This document shows, piece after piece, positions 53,492 through 64,000 of a stretch of DNA of 64,000 nt. A program made the position numbers and the translations under genes. Source of the DNA: Candolleomyces eurysporus (lineage: Eukaryota > Basidiomycota > Agaricomycetes > Agaricales > Psathyrellaceae); the NCBI GenBank assembly GCA_027579435.1, contig JANBPK010000006.1, positions 62,001 to 126,000 on the forward strand, in the 5' to 3' direction. Position 1 is the first letter of the stretch, and every line of letters starts with the position of its first letter. The notes below the pieces were generated by a model. It did not search any database. It saw nothing but the letters and a program-made list of their open reading frames with translations, and was not told the DNA's origin.

Positions 53492-56461
53492 TTACTCATC
53501 TCTTTGATACATATCTCTGGGAGAAAGATGGGTCATTAAACCTTGTGTCTGTAAACTACCTGATTCCAGGGCCTGGTCTCCCGATCTCTGCTTCCACGCC
53601 TCCAACTCTGTCTCCAGAGAGGTGATCCGCTTCGCATGGAGCTCGCCCTCAGCCGTCTTGTTTGAAACTTCCCTCATCAGGCGGGTCGATTCACCAGTCT
53701 GCTCTTCTGAAGTCTTTTTCCACTCTTCCAGCTCCAGTTGTAGAGAGGCAATCCGATCCATAGAGAACTCGCCGTTGGCAGTCTTGTCCTGAAGTTGCTT
53801 CCTTAGGCGAGTCGATTCCTGAGCCCGCTTCTTCCACTCCCCCGTGTCCTTCTCCAGCGAGGCAACTCGCTGTCTATATTGCTCGCTCTCGATACCCTTG
53901 GCTTGGACTCGCTTCCTGAGGCGGGCGGATTCCTGCGCCTGCTCCTCCGAGTTCCGCTTCTCCCCAGCCAGTTCTGTCTCCAAAGAGGTGATCCGCTGCG
54001 TATGGAGCTCGCTCTCGGTGGTCTTGGCTTGAAGTTGGTCCCGCAGAAGAGTTGATTCCTGCACCAGCTCCTCCGATTTCTTCTTCTCCTCCGCCAGCTC
54101 GGCCTCCAGAGAAGGGATTTGCTGGATGCGACGTTCGCTCTCGATCATCCGGGCTTGGGCTTGGTTCCGCCGACGAGTAGATTCTTCGGCTAGTTCCTCC
54201 GACCTCTTCTTCCCCTCCTCCAGCTCAGTCTCCAAAGAGGCAATCCGCTGGGTATGGACCTCGCTCTCCGAGGTCTTGGCTTGGACCTGCTCCCTTAGGC
54301 GAGCTAATTCGAGAGCCTGCGTCTCCAACTCCTCCCTGGCCCCCTTGAACGCTTCCCTCGTTCTCTCCAGCTCGAGCTCTGTTTCAAGTCTCGAAGTATT
54401 GACGAGGTCCCGATAATTCTTCAGCTCTTCCAGTTGAGAACGAAGTCCCGAAGTATAGATGCTGCCGTTCTCCATCTTGATGATCTCGAACTGAGTTGTC
54501 TGTTCCGCGAGCGCAGACTTGACCTTGTTCAGCTCTTCTAAAAGCGCGACCTTATCGGTCTGGAGATCCAAGGCTTTCAGCCGAGCGTCGTTCAGGTCGT
54601 TTTTCAGCTTGTGCTCATGCTCTCGGAGAGTCCGTAACTCGTGGCGCTCCTTCTGGCAGATTTCGATGGCCTGTTTCATTTCAGAGTACGAGTTCTTCAA
54701 CCCGAGATCTTGCTTCGCCCCGAATAACACGAGCTGGTCCGCGATCAAGGACTGAGGAGGGGGTCGTTAGCTTTCAGCGGTCATCGGTCTGTCATGGATT
54801 GGAGCGTAACGTACCTTCTGTCGATCTTCCCAAGCATTCCACTGGGCACAGGATTCGCTCAGCAATCTCTCCCTCCACCTGTCGAAACGCTGCTCAAGGT
54901 CTTCATTCGTCTCCATCCTCTCCGACTTCGTGTTGTTCGTCGGGGATTGCGAGTCCTCGGGGGTCCTCCGGCTGTGCTCTATGCGCCCGCCGAGATCTTG
55001 CTTGAGAGTTTCGGGTTCGTTTGGCGGATCTACGGGGCCGGTGTCACAGAAATTTTGCGTCGGTTTTTCTTCCTTCGCCCATCCCTGAGCACCCACTCCG
55101 ACGAATGATGGGCCGGGGTCATGTTCCTGGATCGCCTTTTCTTCACCCGCGTGCTCCTGATTATCCATTCCTTCAGGCTCGAGACCGAGCAGCTGCTCGA
55201 CAATGGTGAGTGGAGACTGGTAAAGATCTCCTGAAGGTTGGGGGACATTGTCGTCGAAATGGCCGGTGCGAAGGAACCGAACACCCGCATCGCTGAGATC
55301 CTTCAGCAATCCCAGGGATTCCACGAGCGATTGTTCTGACTCTTCAGCTACTTGAAGGGCCTCACCGTCGTAGCAAGACTCGTCCCATCGGGTTGTGGCT
55401 ACGACAACATTCTTCAGCTGATCATTGCCGCAGCACCTTTTGAACGTTCTCATGAACTTTTTCGAAGTTTGCGGTAAGGGACCCGAGTTGATGGAATGGA
55501 GAAAGACGGTGCCAGAGAAAATTTTCGCCTCGTTTTGCCTTTGCAATGGGTTAGTTGGATTATATCTGGGGGCAGGAGGCTGCTTACTGTGCGTCGAGAA
55601 AGCTGGACATCATCTGCAGAATCTGCACATCTGTCTTCACACCCTGAGAGTCCTTATCGTAGCTGTTGAATCCAGGTGTATCCACGAGCGAAACTACTAA
55701 GCCATCTCTTCGCTTGCATTCAAACTCCTTAACGGTCGTCTCGGAGCTGACTTGAGCGACTTCCTTGCCGAAGAAAGCGTTGATGAACTGGAATACACCT
55801 TTATCAGGTGATGAAATCGTGCTGAAAGATAACGAATCCGTACCGAAGATTTCCCTGCCCCGGTTTCTCCTATAACCCTGCGAGAACGTCAGCCAAAAGA
55901 GCTCAAGAGTCGCGCAAGCAGGACTAACGCGACCAGCTTCCTCGGCTCGGTTGAATGTGAGGAAGTAGGTTTTGGTTTGGTTGAATGTGAGAAAGTAGGT
56001 TTTGGCTTGGTTGAATGTGAGTGTGAGGAAGGTTTCGACTTGTTTGAATGTGAGAAAGTAGGAACGGCAGTTGCCGGCCGACGCGATGCAGCCGGCAGTC
56101 TACCATCTTGGTGCTTCAAACCTGCTGGGGACAAAGAACCCGAGTGGACAAAATCCCTCGAAAACTGACAATCGTGAGCGATATCCTCTATCTTTGCCGA
56201 GCTACTAGACGATGGCCCTTGCGGTCTAATTCCCATGAGTGAAAGCAAGTGACAGGGTTAGACACGAACTTACCGGTTGCTCGTTTCACCAGATGAGTTT
56301 GTAAGCACTTGGAGAAGTTGGGTAGGGTCTCTGGGCCCTGTGAGGGTCTCAGACTGAGACTCCTCCCCTCGTCGTTCGCCGGCGTCGGAGGTGTCTGGCG
56401 TGACAAGAGCTATCGAGTCTGTTGCAACTGGTCGGCTATCACAATTCGGCTGTTTTCTCAT
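53492..56461 (-). CDS. AIG1-like P-loop GTPase with C-terminal 42-residue coiled-coil repeats
   Basis: The G domain is split over exons: VIGETGAGKSS|FINAFFGKEV (G1), then ETTVKEFECKRR, LVVSLVDTPGFNSYD (G3) and VVVATTRWDE (G4-like), about 55890-55370. A polar linker (55300-54830) leads across an intron (RQK|SLIADQLV) to an ~400-residue coiled coil (54748-53540). The coiled coil includes six copies of a 42-residue unit of the type RIxSLExELxExKK...ESTRLR; one copy is 38 residues and the last is partial. The N-terminus is unclear: ATG 56461 (MRKQPNCDSR) and a four-fold ~30-base repeat (55949-56066) encoding FSHSTKPKPT-like units are present. The exon in front of the P-loop splices in frame only if read in the alternative frame (SRGS W|VIGE). 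Likely a cytosolic dynamin/IAN-like self-assembling GTPase; role unknown. Confidence 0.75.
55949..56066. repeat. Four ~30-base tandem repeats in the GTPase 5' region
   Basis: Unit GGTTGAATGTGAGAAAGTAG plus GTTTTGGCTT, four imperfect copies on the plus strand. On the minus strand it encodes SHSTKPKPTF-type peptides or, in the other frame, HIQPSQNLL-type peptides. It is in the N-terminal exon whose frame is uncertain. Confidence 0.8.
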
Positions 56462-56597
56462 CAAAAATGCGACACCTAATTACATGAGTAAGATCAGAAC
56501 TGTCGACGATCATAACTCTTACCGTTACGAGTTGAGAGGGTGTGGGTTTCCAGAATATCGAAGGAAGCTACGTCTGGTGGAAAACAATGGCGTTAGT

Positions 56598-58482
56598 CTA
56601 AACAATCTGCGATGTCAAGCTGGACTGAAATACACCTCTGGGTGATGCATTCGCTAGAGCAAACCTCCAGTCGTCGTCGTGGCTCAGAGCGATTTCGGCC
56701 GTCGTCTGTAAAATTAGTGGAATGAACTCTGAATAAAGGTGTCAACTTACCTGATCCAGCATCTCCCTGTTTATCCTGTCACAAGGATGCAAGTCACCCT
56801 CCAAATGTTCTTCAGTTTATTGTCCCTGTTTGAAGTCGAACGAATGAAATGCTTACCACCATGTCATACATTGGGAAGTCCTCCACAGACAACTTTTCCG
56901 CAGCTCCACCACTGAGATCTCCCGACGAACCATTGGATGAGAAACCGTTGCCCCTATTCTCTCTGGGGCGGTTACTCCGGTCAGCCTCGCGATTGTTACC
57001 TCCCTGTTCAGTAGGGCCAGAGCTGGGGTCCTCTCCTGGATTGGGGTCGGCCGAGCCGGAGCTGGAGGAGCTAAGGGAGGTACCTCTTGTTCGGGAACGA
57101 AATGCCGCTGAGAACGCAATTTTGAAACCCTGAAGAAATAGGCATTGGTTCTTTAGTTGAGCACCGCTATTCCGTGTTGGGCCTGGTCCATATCGAGCTT
57201 CCGCTGTTCCTCGATCTGTCCACCTATAAACAGGATTGGAACTTAGCGATCCTGTCCTGACGAGCCGAAGAACATTGTTCGGAGGATCAGCAGGATCGTT
57301 ATAAGCTGCAATTGCCCAGCTATCGCTCTTGATACAGCCTGTGATGATGTACAAGGACTCCTCCTCGTCAAGCTTTCGAATTCCGTTGGCATACTGATAA
57401 AGATGTACTGCGTGATCAACGATGAAGTCACGAAGTTCGACATGACTTTCTAGCTCCTCGAGGTCGGCGGAAGATGTCAATGCCAACACAGCGCCTTGGG
57501 GCTCAAGCATTTCGAACTCGGAGGATATCAGCCTAACTCACAGTTTATGAGTAACCCAACAGAACGTGAGATCAGCAAAGTAGTACGTACCCTCCATCTG
57601 CAGCATACCTGGTGGCTGAAGTTGTACCATCCACGATTGTATCCCCGGCGAGTAATTCTTCCCTGGTGACCACTTCCATCCTGGGGGGACAATAAGACCC
57701 TCCAAAGACATTCGAGGCTCTAATGTCAGCCTCGTTCTCCCAAAGGTTGAATATTTTCTTGAAACCGCGCTCAGCGCTGACACTTCCGACATCTCCTGGT
57801 ACAACCCCTCTTTCACCCCCACGAGGCTGACAAGGTCGAGGCTGCCATAAGGCGAGACCTTTCCCCGAGCTCAACATGCTGCGGATATACACCTCGGCTT
57901 TGGTGGCTGTCATATTCTGTAGGCTCGAAGTTTCTAAGGTTTGCGCTGGAGACTGGCGTGATGATGTTAGGCTTATTCAGATTTAAAATGGAGTCGGAAT
58001 ACACATACAACACTAATTCCGTCATGGCAGTAAAACGATCCTGGTGGCGATACATCATTTGAAGGGATTTGATAGGGGTCGTCGTCCGTACTCGTTTGAA
58101 CAAGTCCAATATCCGATCCGGAGGCAGGTTCGTGCCCGCCAGAGTGCTGATCCGCTTCAGCCTGAGCCGGGCGTCGATATGACATGAGTCCTGAAAGCCA
58201 GGGGATTAGTCCGAGACTTCGAGATGGGGCCAATTCCCTCGTCGACGTTGACTCTGTTTGGCTCGGCACGGTATTAGATGTGCCGTTCAACGGCGGGTTA
58301 GACAGCGGAACTTCTGCATTGTTGACTTGAGGGGCTGAAGGCAACACCACTGTGATGTCCCTACCCGCCGTAAGAAAGCGCGTTTCGTGAAATGATTGGC
58401 CATGGGATTCTCCAAACAGGCTGGCTGTGGGCTGCTCCAGACTACTGGGAAGTGGACGAGGATGTTTCTGGGAGGTCAGCAT
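56598..58482 (-). CDS. Uncharacterised Agaricomycete protein with GKG-x-x-LW-x-P motif
   Basis: ATG 58482 opens MLTSQKHPRPLPSSLEQ with a polar ~170-residue N-terminal region. An intron (GISV|SPAQ) follows, then MTATKAEVYIRSMLSSGKG and LALWQPRPC, VVPGDVGSVSAERGFKKIFNL. The next exon has GAVLALTSSADLEELES, FIVDHAVHLYQYANGI, LYIITGCIKSDSWAIAAY, and later a Ser/Gly-rich linker. Short last exons give HPCDRINREMLDQ and TTAEIALSHDDW, stop at 56598. This matches my recollection of a large unnamed family in mushroom genomes with GYPLWIPxP, GDVG and LYLVTGCDK-type motifs; function is unknown. It lies directly upstream of the AIG1-like GTPase, same strand, 136 bases apart. Confidence 0.7.
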
Positions 58483-59429
58483 GGTTTACTGACAGGGAGG
58501 GGATGGGATGTGATATGTGAGGGCAGTAGGAGCGTCTCCCTTCTTATTACAATTGGTGCTGAACACGCCTCTGCTGTGAGGGATTGGCAGTGCCGTTCTC
58601 CTCCGCCGCCTCATTTGTTGTAGGAACAGCCAACCTAGTATGCACACCATCCGCGTGTAAGCAATGTTGATGAGTTGAACAATACAAGTGCGAGAGATTT
58701 TAATATTCTCATGTCAAAGACTCAAAACATGATATATCGGTTACATGTGGCATTGCACGTCGACACAGCCCTAATCAACTTAACTCATACCCCTGAAAAG
58801 GCATAGCGAGGGCTGCTCAATCCTGAACTGTTCGTTGGGTTCAGTAACCAAACTGAACATTTTAGAATTGAGCAGCCCCACAGTCGCTCGCAAAATATGG
58901 AAACTACCAATACCAAAACCCAAGATCCGGATGCGTCCTCAGGCCTCATGTTGGACTCGCCTTCTGCCTCAATTTCGTCTCAAAGTAGTCATGCATTTCT
59001 GTATAAACTAATCGTATACATAGGCGTACTGTGACACGAAGTTCTCAATCCAGCCCAAACACCTATTTTCGAAGGTTGTCAGCATGTTGATCTATGATGG
59101 AAGGTCTTGCGCTAGAAGTTTTTGTCATGTCGTCGGGTGCAACCTGATTTCCCACTAAGATGTTCCTTGTAGTTGACGAGGGCATTGTATACCTCTTATT
59201 ACTATGCCGTTGGAAGTACACTGTACAGAGTACGGAGTACATCATGCGCCTGCCATCAAACACCACGAGTTGAGTGAGCTTTGGGCGGAGCATGCACCCA
59301 CGTCTGTTGCAGAATACTGTGAAGAATACTTACTGTCATATAAGCGAGTCATCATTCAATCAGTCTGCAATATTCAATTATGATATGTACTTGACTGATG
59401 GCAATTCTCTTCCTTGAGGCTAGTTCATT
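58483..59429. other. Intergenic, no gene seen
   Basis: Upstream of the preceding gene and downstream of the decayed FunK1 gene. No exons, repeats or RNA genes recognised. Confidence 0.45.
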
Positions 59430-60900
59430 CATTCATGGTCTTCGGCTCGGGACAACACGATACTGAGATCGCGATGTAAACCCTTCCCGGTGTTCCAAGC
59501 GTGATAATGACCTGACCAGCTCAGTAACATGCTTCAGCATACTACCAAATATCACACGAAACACTAATTCAACGCAATCAAGCCATAATTGCTTGAGCTC
59601 CTCAGCAGATTTGACCGCGGACAGCTTCTGGTAGCCCTTGACTGCAAAGGCGCAAAACTGACGCTCCTGATGTTTTTCGGAGTGATAGGCGGAAGCCAAA
59701 GCAGTACATGGGAGATCAAGGTCCCCTGCAGTGAAGGTTGCATGGGAGTTGATCTGCGGGAGATGGGCGTGGAGGGAGGCAGGAAGTGCCTCCACCAGGG
59801 CCTGAACGATCTTGACTTCGGAGGTCAGCTCCTTTGACGGCCAGCCGAGCTTCAATACATAGGCTTCGTGTTCTTCATTGGTCGGAAACACCTTCGATGG
59901 GTTGGTGTAGGATGTCGACAATTTCGAAGATGCTCGAAGTTGCCTTCTCGAGTTGGACATGAGACTCGGATCCAATAAGTGGATCAACGGGCCAACCCTC
60001 AACGCTGGGGAGGCTAGAGCGCCAAACTGGGATATGCGGTCCATCTTTTGCGGCAAGTGATGTGCAACTATGAACCACCGGAAAAGAAAAGTAAAGCCCA
60101 TCATTCTCCTCAAAGTTGTGGAGATTATTCGTGATTGACGACCAAGGGCGAGCATGGGTTCCAACCCAGCGCGGAGGCACTCCAAATAGTTCAGAGAATA
60201 AACCAGGAGGGGAAGGTTGGCTTTTTCGCCGTACTTGAAGGGTTTTACGTAGAGGGCGAGTGTGCGATCGAAGTACGAAACCGAGATGATTTGCTCTTTG
60301 AGATCGCCAGTCATTTTCACCACAGAATGATGGCTTTGGCAAACCAGACATTCGGATGGAGGGTCCTGGTCCGAGAAATTAGGAGAGGGTGCTACCTTTC
60401 CTCGCTTTGTGTCTGGAGGTCGCCGCCATCCTCTTCACTGCGGGTGCGCTTTGACGACCGGGCCTCAATGTTCAAAGTGTTTTCAACGTCCGCGAGAGCC
60501 TTGCGTTCAGCGGGAGAGACCGAGTGCAGTCTCCTAGAAGGAAGAAAGTCGAACATTGCTTGCAGCAGCTTGGTTGCGAGTGCGTCGAAATTCCCAAATA
60601 GATATCCCACTGCTTGGCTGCGATAGCCTCTGCCTCCTGCCTGTCAAGGCCGAAAACGTGAATAACGAATTCCTTGAGATTGTAAAGCGTGGCGAAAATC
60701 GTCGCAGCGTCCGTGAGACTTTTCGGTGAACGCGCGGACACCCGTTTTCGCCTTGTCGCATGAGTCAACGATAACTCTCCTTTGAGAAGAGAAAGAGGGT
60801 GTGAGTTGGGGGGCAACGAGAGGAATGCTGCTATTGCTGAGTTCTCGAGGCCGCTGCCCCCATTTGCCAAGTGCTGTGCTGAGTGTGCATGTGTGAGCAT
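59430..60900 (-). pseudogene. Decayed FunK1-type kinase gene
   Basis: Relative of the gene at 8962-11153. Segments alignable in order are AIAAKQWDIYL (N-terminal domain), GNFDALATKLLQAMFDFL (next frame; about 60600), SSKRTRSEEDGGDL (KRTRSEEDDLDD in the full copy), CLVCQSHHSVVKMTGDL, YLECLRAGLEPML, YVLKLGWPSKELTSE (N-lobe Lys) and LKQLWLDCVE. The C-lobe starts HYHAWNTGKGLHRDLS and then stops at about 59438, so the activation segment and everything after the HRD loop are gone. Frame breaks near 60597 and before CLVC cannot be explained by introns I can find. Unlike the intact copy, HRD is conserved here. Confidence 0.7.
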
Positions 60901-62165
60901 GGCACGGTGCAGCGCTTGAGCAAGCGAGAGGACGATCTCAAGCTAACTACTACATGATGGTGATAGGCTATGTGAAAATTAATAGAGAACGAAGCCGAAA
61001 TTGAGATGAAAACTATGTACTGGTATTGGAGGGGGGAGGGTGGGAGAAAAAAGAAAAAGAGAGCGCGACACGGTAGTGCCGTGAGCACTTTGCGAGGAGA
61101 CATGATGACTTCTTGCGCAGTGCTCACCTATATATACTATTTCCGTGCCTGTGGCTTGCATAATCTAAGTGTCCAGTAAGTATGAATGGGAGTGGAAAGA
61201 GTCCAAGCACGATGGGAAAAGAGAGAGGCAAAACAATGTAAAGTATCAATGTGAAGTGGTGATTGATAGCGGCGTCGACGTCCCATTGACCCTGAGCAAC
61301 ATCCTTGCTCAATCCTCCTAAGGTCGGATTCGAGGTTGCTGGGGCGCTGCCAGTGACGGTTCATCGGCTGACCGATAAACGGAATGGTGGACGTTGTCCT
61401 CGGGACTGGTGCTAGACATGGGATCGTACGTGCGGTATTGAGGAAATAGGAGAACGATGATGGTGGTTGGTTGGAAGCAGGTTGTAACAATCGCGTGCGC
61501 AAGCCATAGTATGCCTATTTGGTTCGATAACGCACGGACCTGTGGCTGGTGGCCCGTGGTAATGCCTCTATCCATTGTGCTTCGGGTGGTCGTGCTTGTC
61601 GCCACTCCGCTCTCCTCGCCACTCAGCAAGACAATGCAAACCCATCACCATTCAGCCCCTCATCTGCCCACTCTTCTCTCAAAATCCTTCTCCTAGAGTC
61701 TAGCCCACCCTGTAACATGCTTCCAAGATCTAGAGGTCGAAGAACGCCAATATCCCATTGGTAGCTGAAAGAGGGCAGAGTTGGATGTAATGATGCCCTC
61801 TTCGTCATCTCGACGATTTTCCCGATGATTTTCCTTGACATTCAAACAGTGATTTGAGAGGGAACCGAGAATTGATATTCAGCCGCCGTCGTGGTCGAGT
61901 TCGAAGTCAAGGAAGAAGGCCGGAGCAGATAGATGACAAAAATCAAACCCCTGACCGGCTGGCTCAGTCTGAGTCTCTGGGATCGTTGAATCATTTAAAA
62001 GCAGTAACCAGACGCTCAACTATACCTCCAAATTCCTATTGAGCCTAGATATTGATTCAGAGATTTCATATGTAGATTAGTCTGCAGGTCAGTAGGTTTT
62101 TGTTGACCTTCCAAGTCTAAATTTAAGCATCCGTTTTTGGATTCTTCGTCTGACTCCAGTTTCCA
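60901..62165. other. Intergenic or unrecognised sequence
   Basis: Minus-strand frames contain hydrophobic runs (GILWLAHAIVTTCF near 61520; LILYIVLPLSFPIVLGLFPL near 61230) that might be exons of a small membrane protein, but starts, splice junctions and family are not recognisable. Nothing else is seen. Confidence 0.3.
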
Positions 62166-64000
62166 TCATATGTCCACGTCTGGCTCGTGTCTTCGTGGCT
62201 ACAAGAAAATGAAAGAAGAAGGATCATGGGTCATTCAAACAGCCGTGTTCAAAGAATAAGACGTACCCGAATCTTCGTCACACACTGCTTCAAGTAGTAT
62301 TTCTCCACCCCCTCCTCGACATCTGGATCCTTAACAAGACTGGCCAACACACAGACGTCTCGATCTCCGAAATCAAAATTCCCTTGTACTAATTTCTCCC
62401 CCGCTGCGAACCCGCGGCTCTCAAAGTCTTGAATAAATGCTCGCATACGGGGATTCATGTAGCTGTCGACCATCCGATAACTGGCAGGTAATTCTAAATC
62501 ATCTTCAAATGCTGCAGTTGCGCCGTTCGATTCGTACTCCAAGAAGGCAGGGATATCGCGGACAAACAAGGTCCAGCGCTCGAGTTCCAAAACAGACGGC
62601 TTCTCATCTATGTCAGCATTGAGCTCCTTCTTGCGTTTGAAGGCCTTTTCGCCTTTGTTTTTAGTCAAATCGGCGTGGAAACAACGCATTCTAGGGCTAT
62701 AAGGTAATGTGTTCGGGTTTGAGCCTGTAGATAGTAATTCAGAAAAGGAGGTCCAAGTGACAAAGCGACCGTGCGTACCACGATGATTGAAGTCACTTTT
62801 AGCGAAGCCACACTCTGCGCGATGAAATGCCTTCCAGTCTTCGGTTTGGCACTGCGAAGAGCAGTACATCATGGCCTGGCATCCTGCGCAGACTTTCGAC
62901 GGTTGAAAACTCCTTCGATCTCCAGGGCACTATGGCAGGAGCTTATCAGTCCTCCTTATATCATCTCAATGGTATAGATACATACCTTCAGGTTGTCACA
63001 TAACACCGGGTCTTTTGAGCTTAGTGCCTCCAAGCAGAAATCGGAACACAGTGCTCCCCACCGACGCTCATACCCGCTTCCTTTGACCAGCACGGTTGGA
63101 TTGTCCCAGATTACCGATCCATAGACTCGGCCAAGCCTACCCACACAGCTGGACGATAACTCTTCACCAAAGGAGCTGCCCAGGGCGTTCTTCAAGGATG
63201 ACAGACAGCTTGCTATTACACGCGAGTGGGGATTACCATCATGCCTAGGGACGGAGACCATGCCCTCGATAAGAAGCTCCAACAGCCCGGCAAAAACCAA
63301 TTGCCCGAAACCAATAAGAGGAACGGGAGTAGGGCGTCTCCGCCTTATCCCTGGCGTGAAGTTCAGGTTCCTATCCCCACTCTCCATCACGTTTTCCAAG
63401 ATCCCCAGAGTCTTTTGCATGAGCGCAAATCCGCGATATCTAGCCTCTCTATCCTGCTCTCGATGACCCTTCTTCAACATCCATTCCCTGAGCGCCTCGA
63501 AAATGCGTTGAAAGAACAAGCTGGTCAATATATCCTCTGCCATGAGTGGACTCTGACGGAGCTGCTGGACTACAGCGAGGATGCGCTCGAGGTACTGAAG
63601 GACAGCATCCAGAGCTGAAATAGCCTGAAGGTCCCTGTCACTCGGTAGGGGCGTCATGTTCTTGAGCTCCCACTCGACCTCTGCCACATGGGAGTCAGCC
63701 ACATAGGCGCAGCGGTCAAGTATAGCTCGTGTGATCCCGGCTCGCAGAGATTTGACGCTACCCGTACGCACCGATAACCCACAGCCGTCGTTGCATGTAA
63801 CGTCAAAAATCCTTTGCCGACCGCCTTCGGACTCCAAGAAAATCTCCAAGAGTCCTAAGATAGGGCATTGCTTCGTGCCCACTGTCAACCGGACGTACGG
63901 GAGGTTATCCTCGCCATTCCAGAGCCAGCACGTGAGAACGTAGTCCACAGCCCGTTCAGACGCCACTAAAGCTTCTTTGAAACGGGAGCTGAGGTTGGCA
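62166..64000 (-). CDS. MYND-type zinc-finger protein (copy 2), 5' end outside window
   Basis: Open from the window edge (ANLSSRFKEALVASERAVDY) through a helical N-terminal region to LCDNLK at about 62987. After an intron the MYND finger continues as CPGDRRSFQPSKVCAGCQAMMYC, SSQCQTEDWKAFHRAEC. Later exons have LERWTLFVRDIPAFLEYE, YMNPRMRAFIQDFESRG, FDFGDRDVCVLASLVK and, after a last intron (GTACGT...TTGTAG), a short tail ending PDVDI at 62166. The layout parallels the plus-strand gene at 43226-45381, including the intron in front of the MYND core (CDNLK|C). The start codon lies beyond 64000. Confidence 0.8.

Noticed and set aside
60472..60900. Independent small protein at the right end of the decayed FunK1 gene
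   Set aside because: Its C-terminal half (AIAAKQWDIYL) lines up with the N-terminal domain of the FunK1-type protein, so it is the first part of that broken gene.
1..64000. CRISPR arrays, bacterial operons, insertion sequences or retroelement polymerases
   Set aside because: Intron-rich fungal genes throughout. I found no regularly spaced repeats, reverse transcriptase, transposase or long terminal repeat pairs; the repeats seen are gene-bearing segmental duplications and coding repeats.

Overview
The window is nuclear DNA of a filamentous basidiomycete, most likely an Agaricomycete (mushroom-forming fungus). Genes are split by many short GT-AG introns of about 50-60 bases. The repertoire includes class I hydrophobins, FunK1-type kinases, F-box/leucine-rich proteins in tandem, fungal 7-TM proteins and MYND-finger proteins. 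Conserved housekeeping genes alternate with fast-turnover accessory clusters. There are two ambiguous bases (30022 and 47351). All spliced coordinates below are gene spans; splice sites were read by eye.

Layout. 1-480: remnant of a FunK1 kinase gene. 590-4922 (-): BRPF/Nto1-type chromatin reader (EPL1-like region, PHD, extended PHD, bromodomain, PWWP). 5459-8304 (-): glutamine/proline-rich zinc-finger protein. 8962-11153 (-): full-length FunK1-type protein whose kinase motifs look degenerate. 11900-22505: a segmentally triplicated block with three F-box genes (all -), a 3' fragment of a protein disulfide isomerase gene, and the intact isomerase (MPD1-like, CGHC, C-terminal KDEL). 22848-25014 (-): DUF6533-type 7-TM protein with a 10-base microexon. 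25694-26765 (-): deoxyribose-phosphate aldolase. 27390-34360: hydrophobin cluster (two intact genes, one pseudogene) plus decayed duplicated flanks. 34431-38032: mitochondrial glycine cleavage T-protein (-) divergent from coronin (+). 38422-39353 (-): WrbA/Pst2-type flavodoxin quinone reductase. 40624-41887 (-): second 7-TM protein. 42293-42366 (-): tRNA-Ile(AAU). 43226-45381 (+): MYND protein. 45822-47235 (+) and 47560-48934 (-): convergent related F-box-like genes. 49268-52551 (+): mitochondrial Hsp78/ClpB disaggregase. 53492-56461 (-): AIG1-like GTPase with a 42-residue coiled-coil repeat. 56598-58482 (-): uncharacterised Agaricomycete family. 59430-60900 (-): decayed FunK1 gene. 62166-64000 (-): second MYND protein, running off the window.

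How it fits together. Housekeeping functions are folate/glycine metabolism, deoxynucleoside catabolism, ER oxidative folding, mitochondrial proteostasis, actin dynamics and quinone detoxification. They are interleaved with families that expand and decay quickly. The most unusual observation is that the promoter and first-exon region of the Nto1-like gene recurs upstream of all three tandem F-box genes. This suggests that a housekeeping promoter was captured and then amplified with the F-box unit. A second region worth attention is 53.5-60.9 kb, where a repeat-bearing GTPase, an uncharacterised accessory protein and a FunK1 relic lie side by side.
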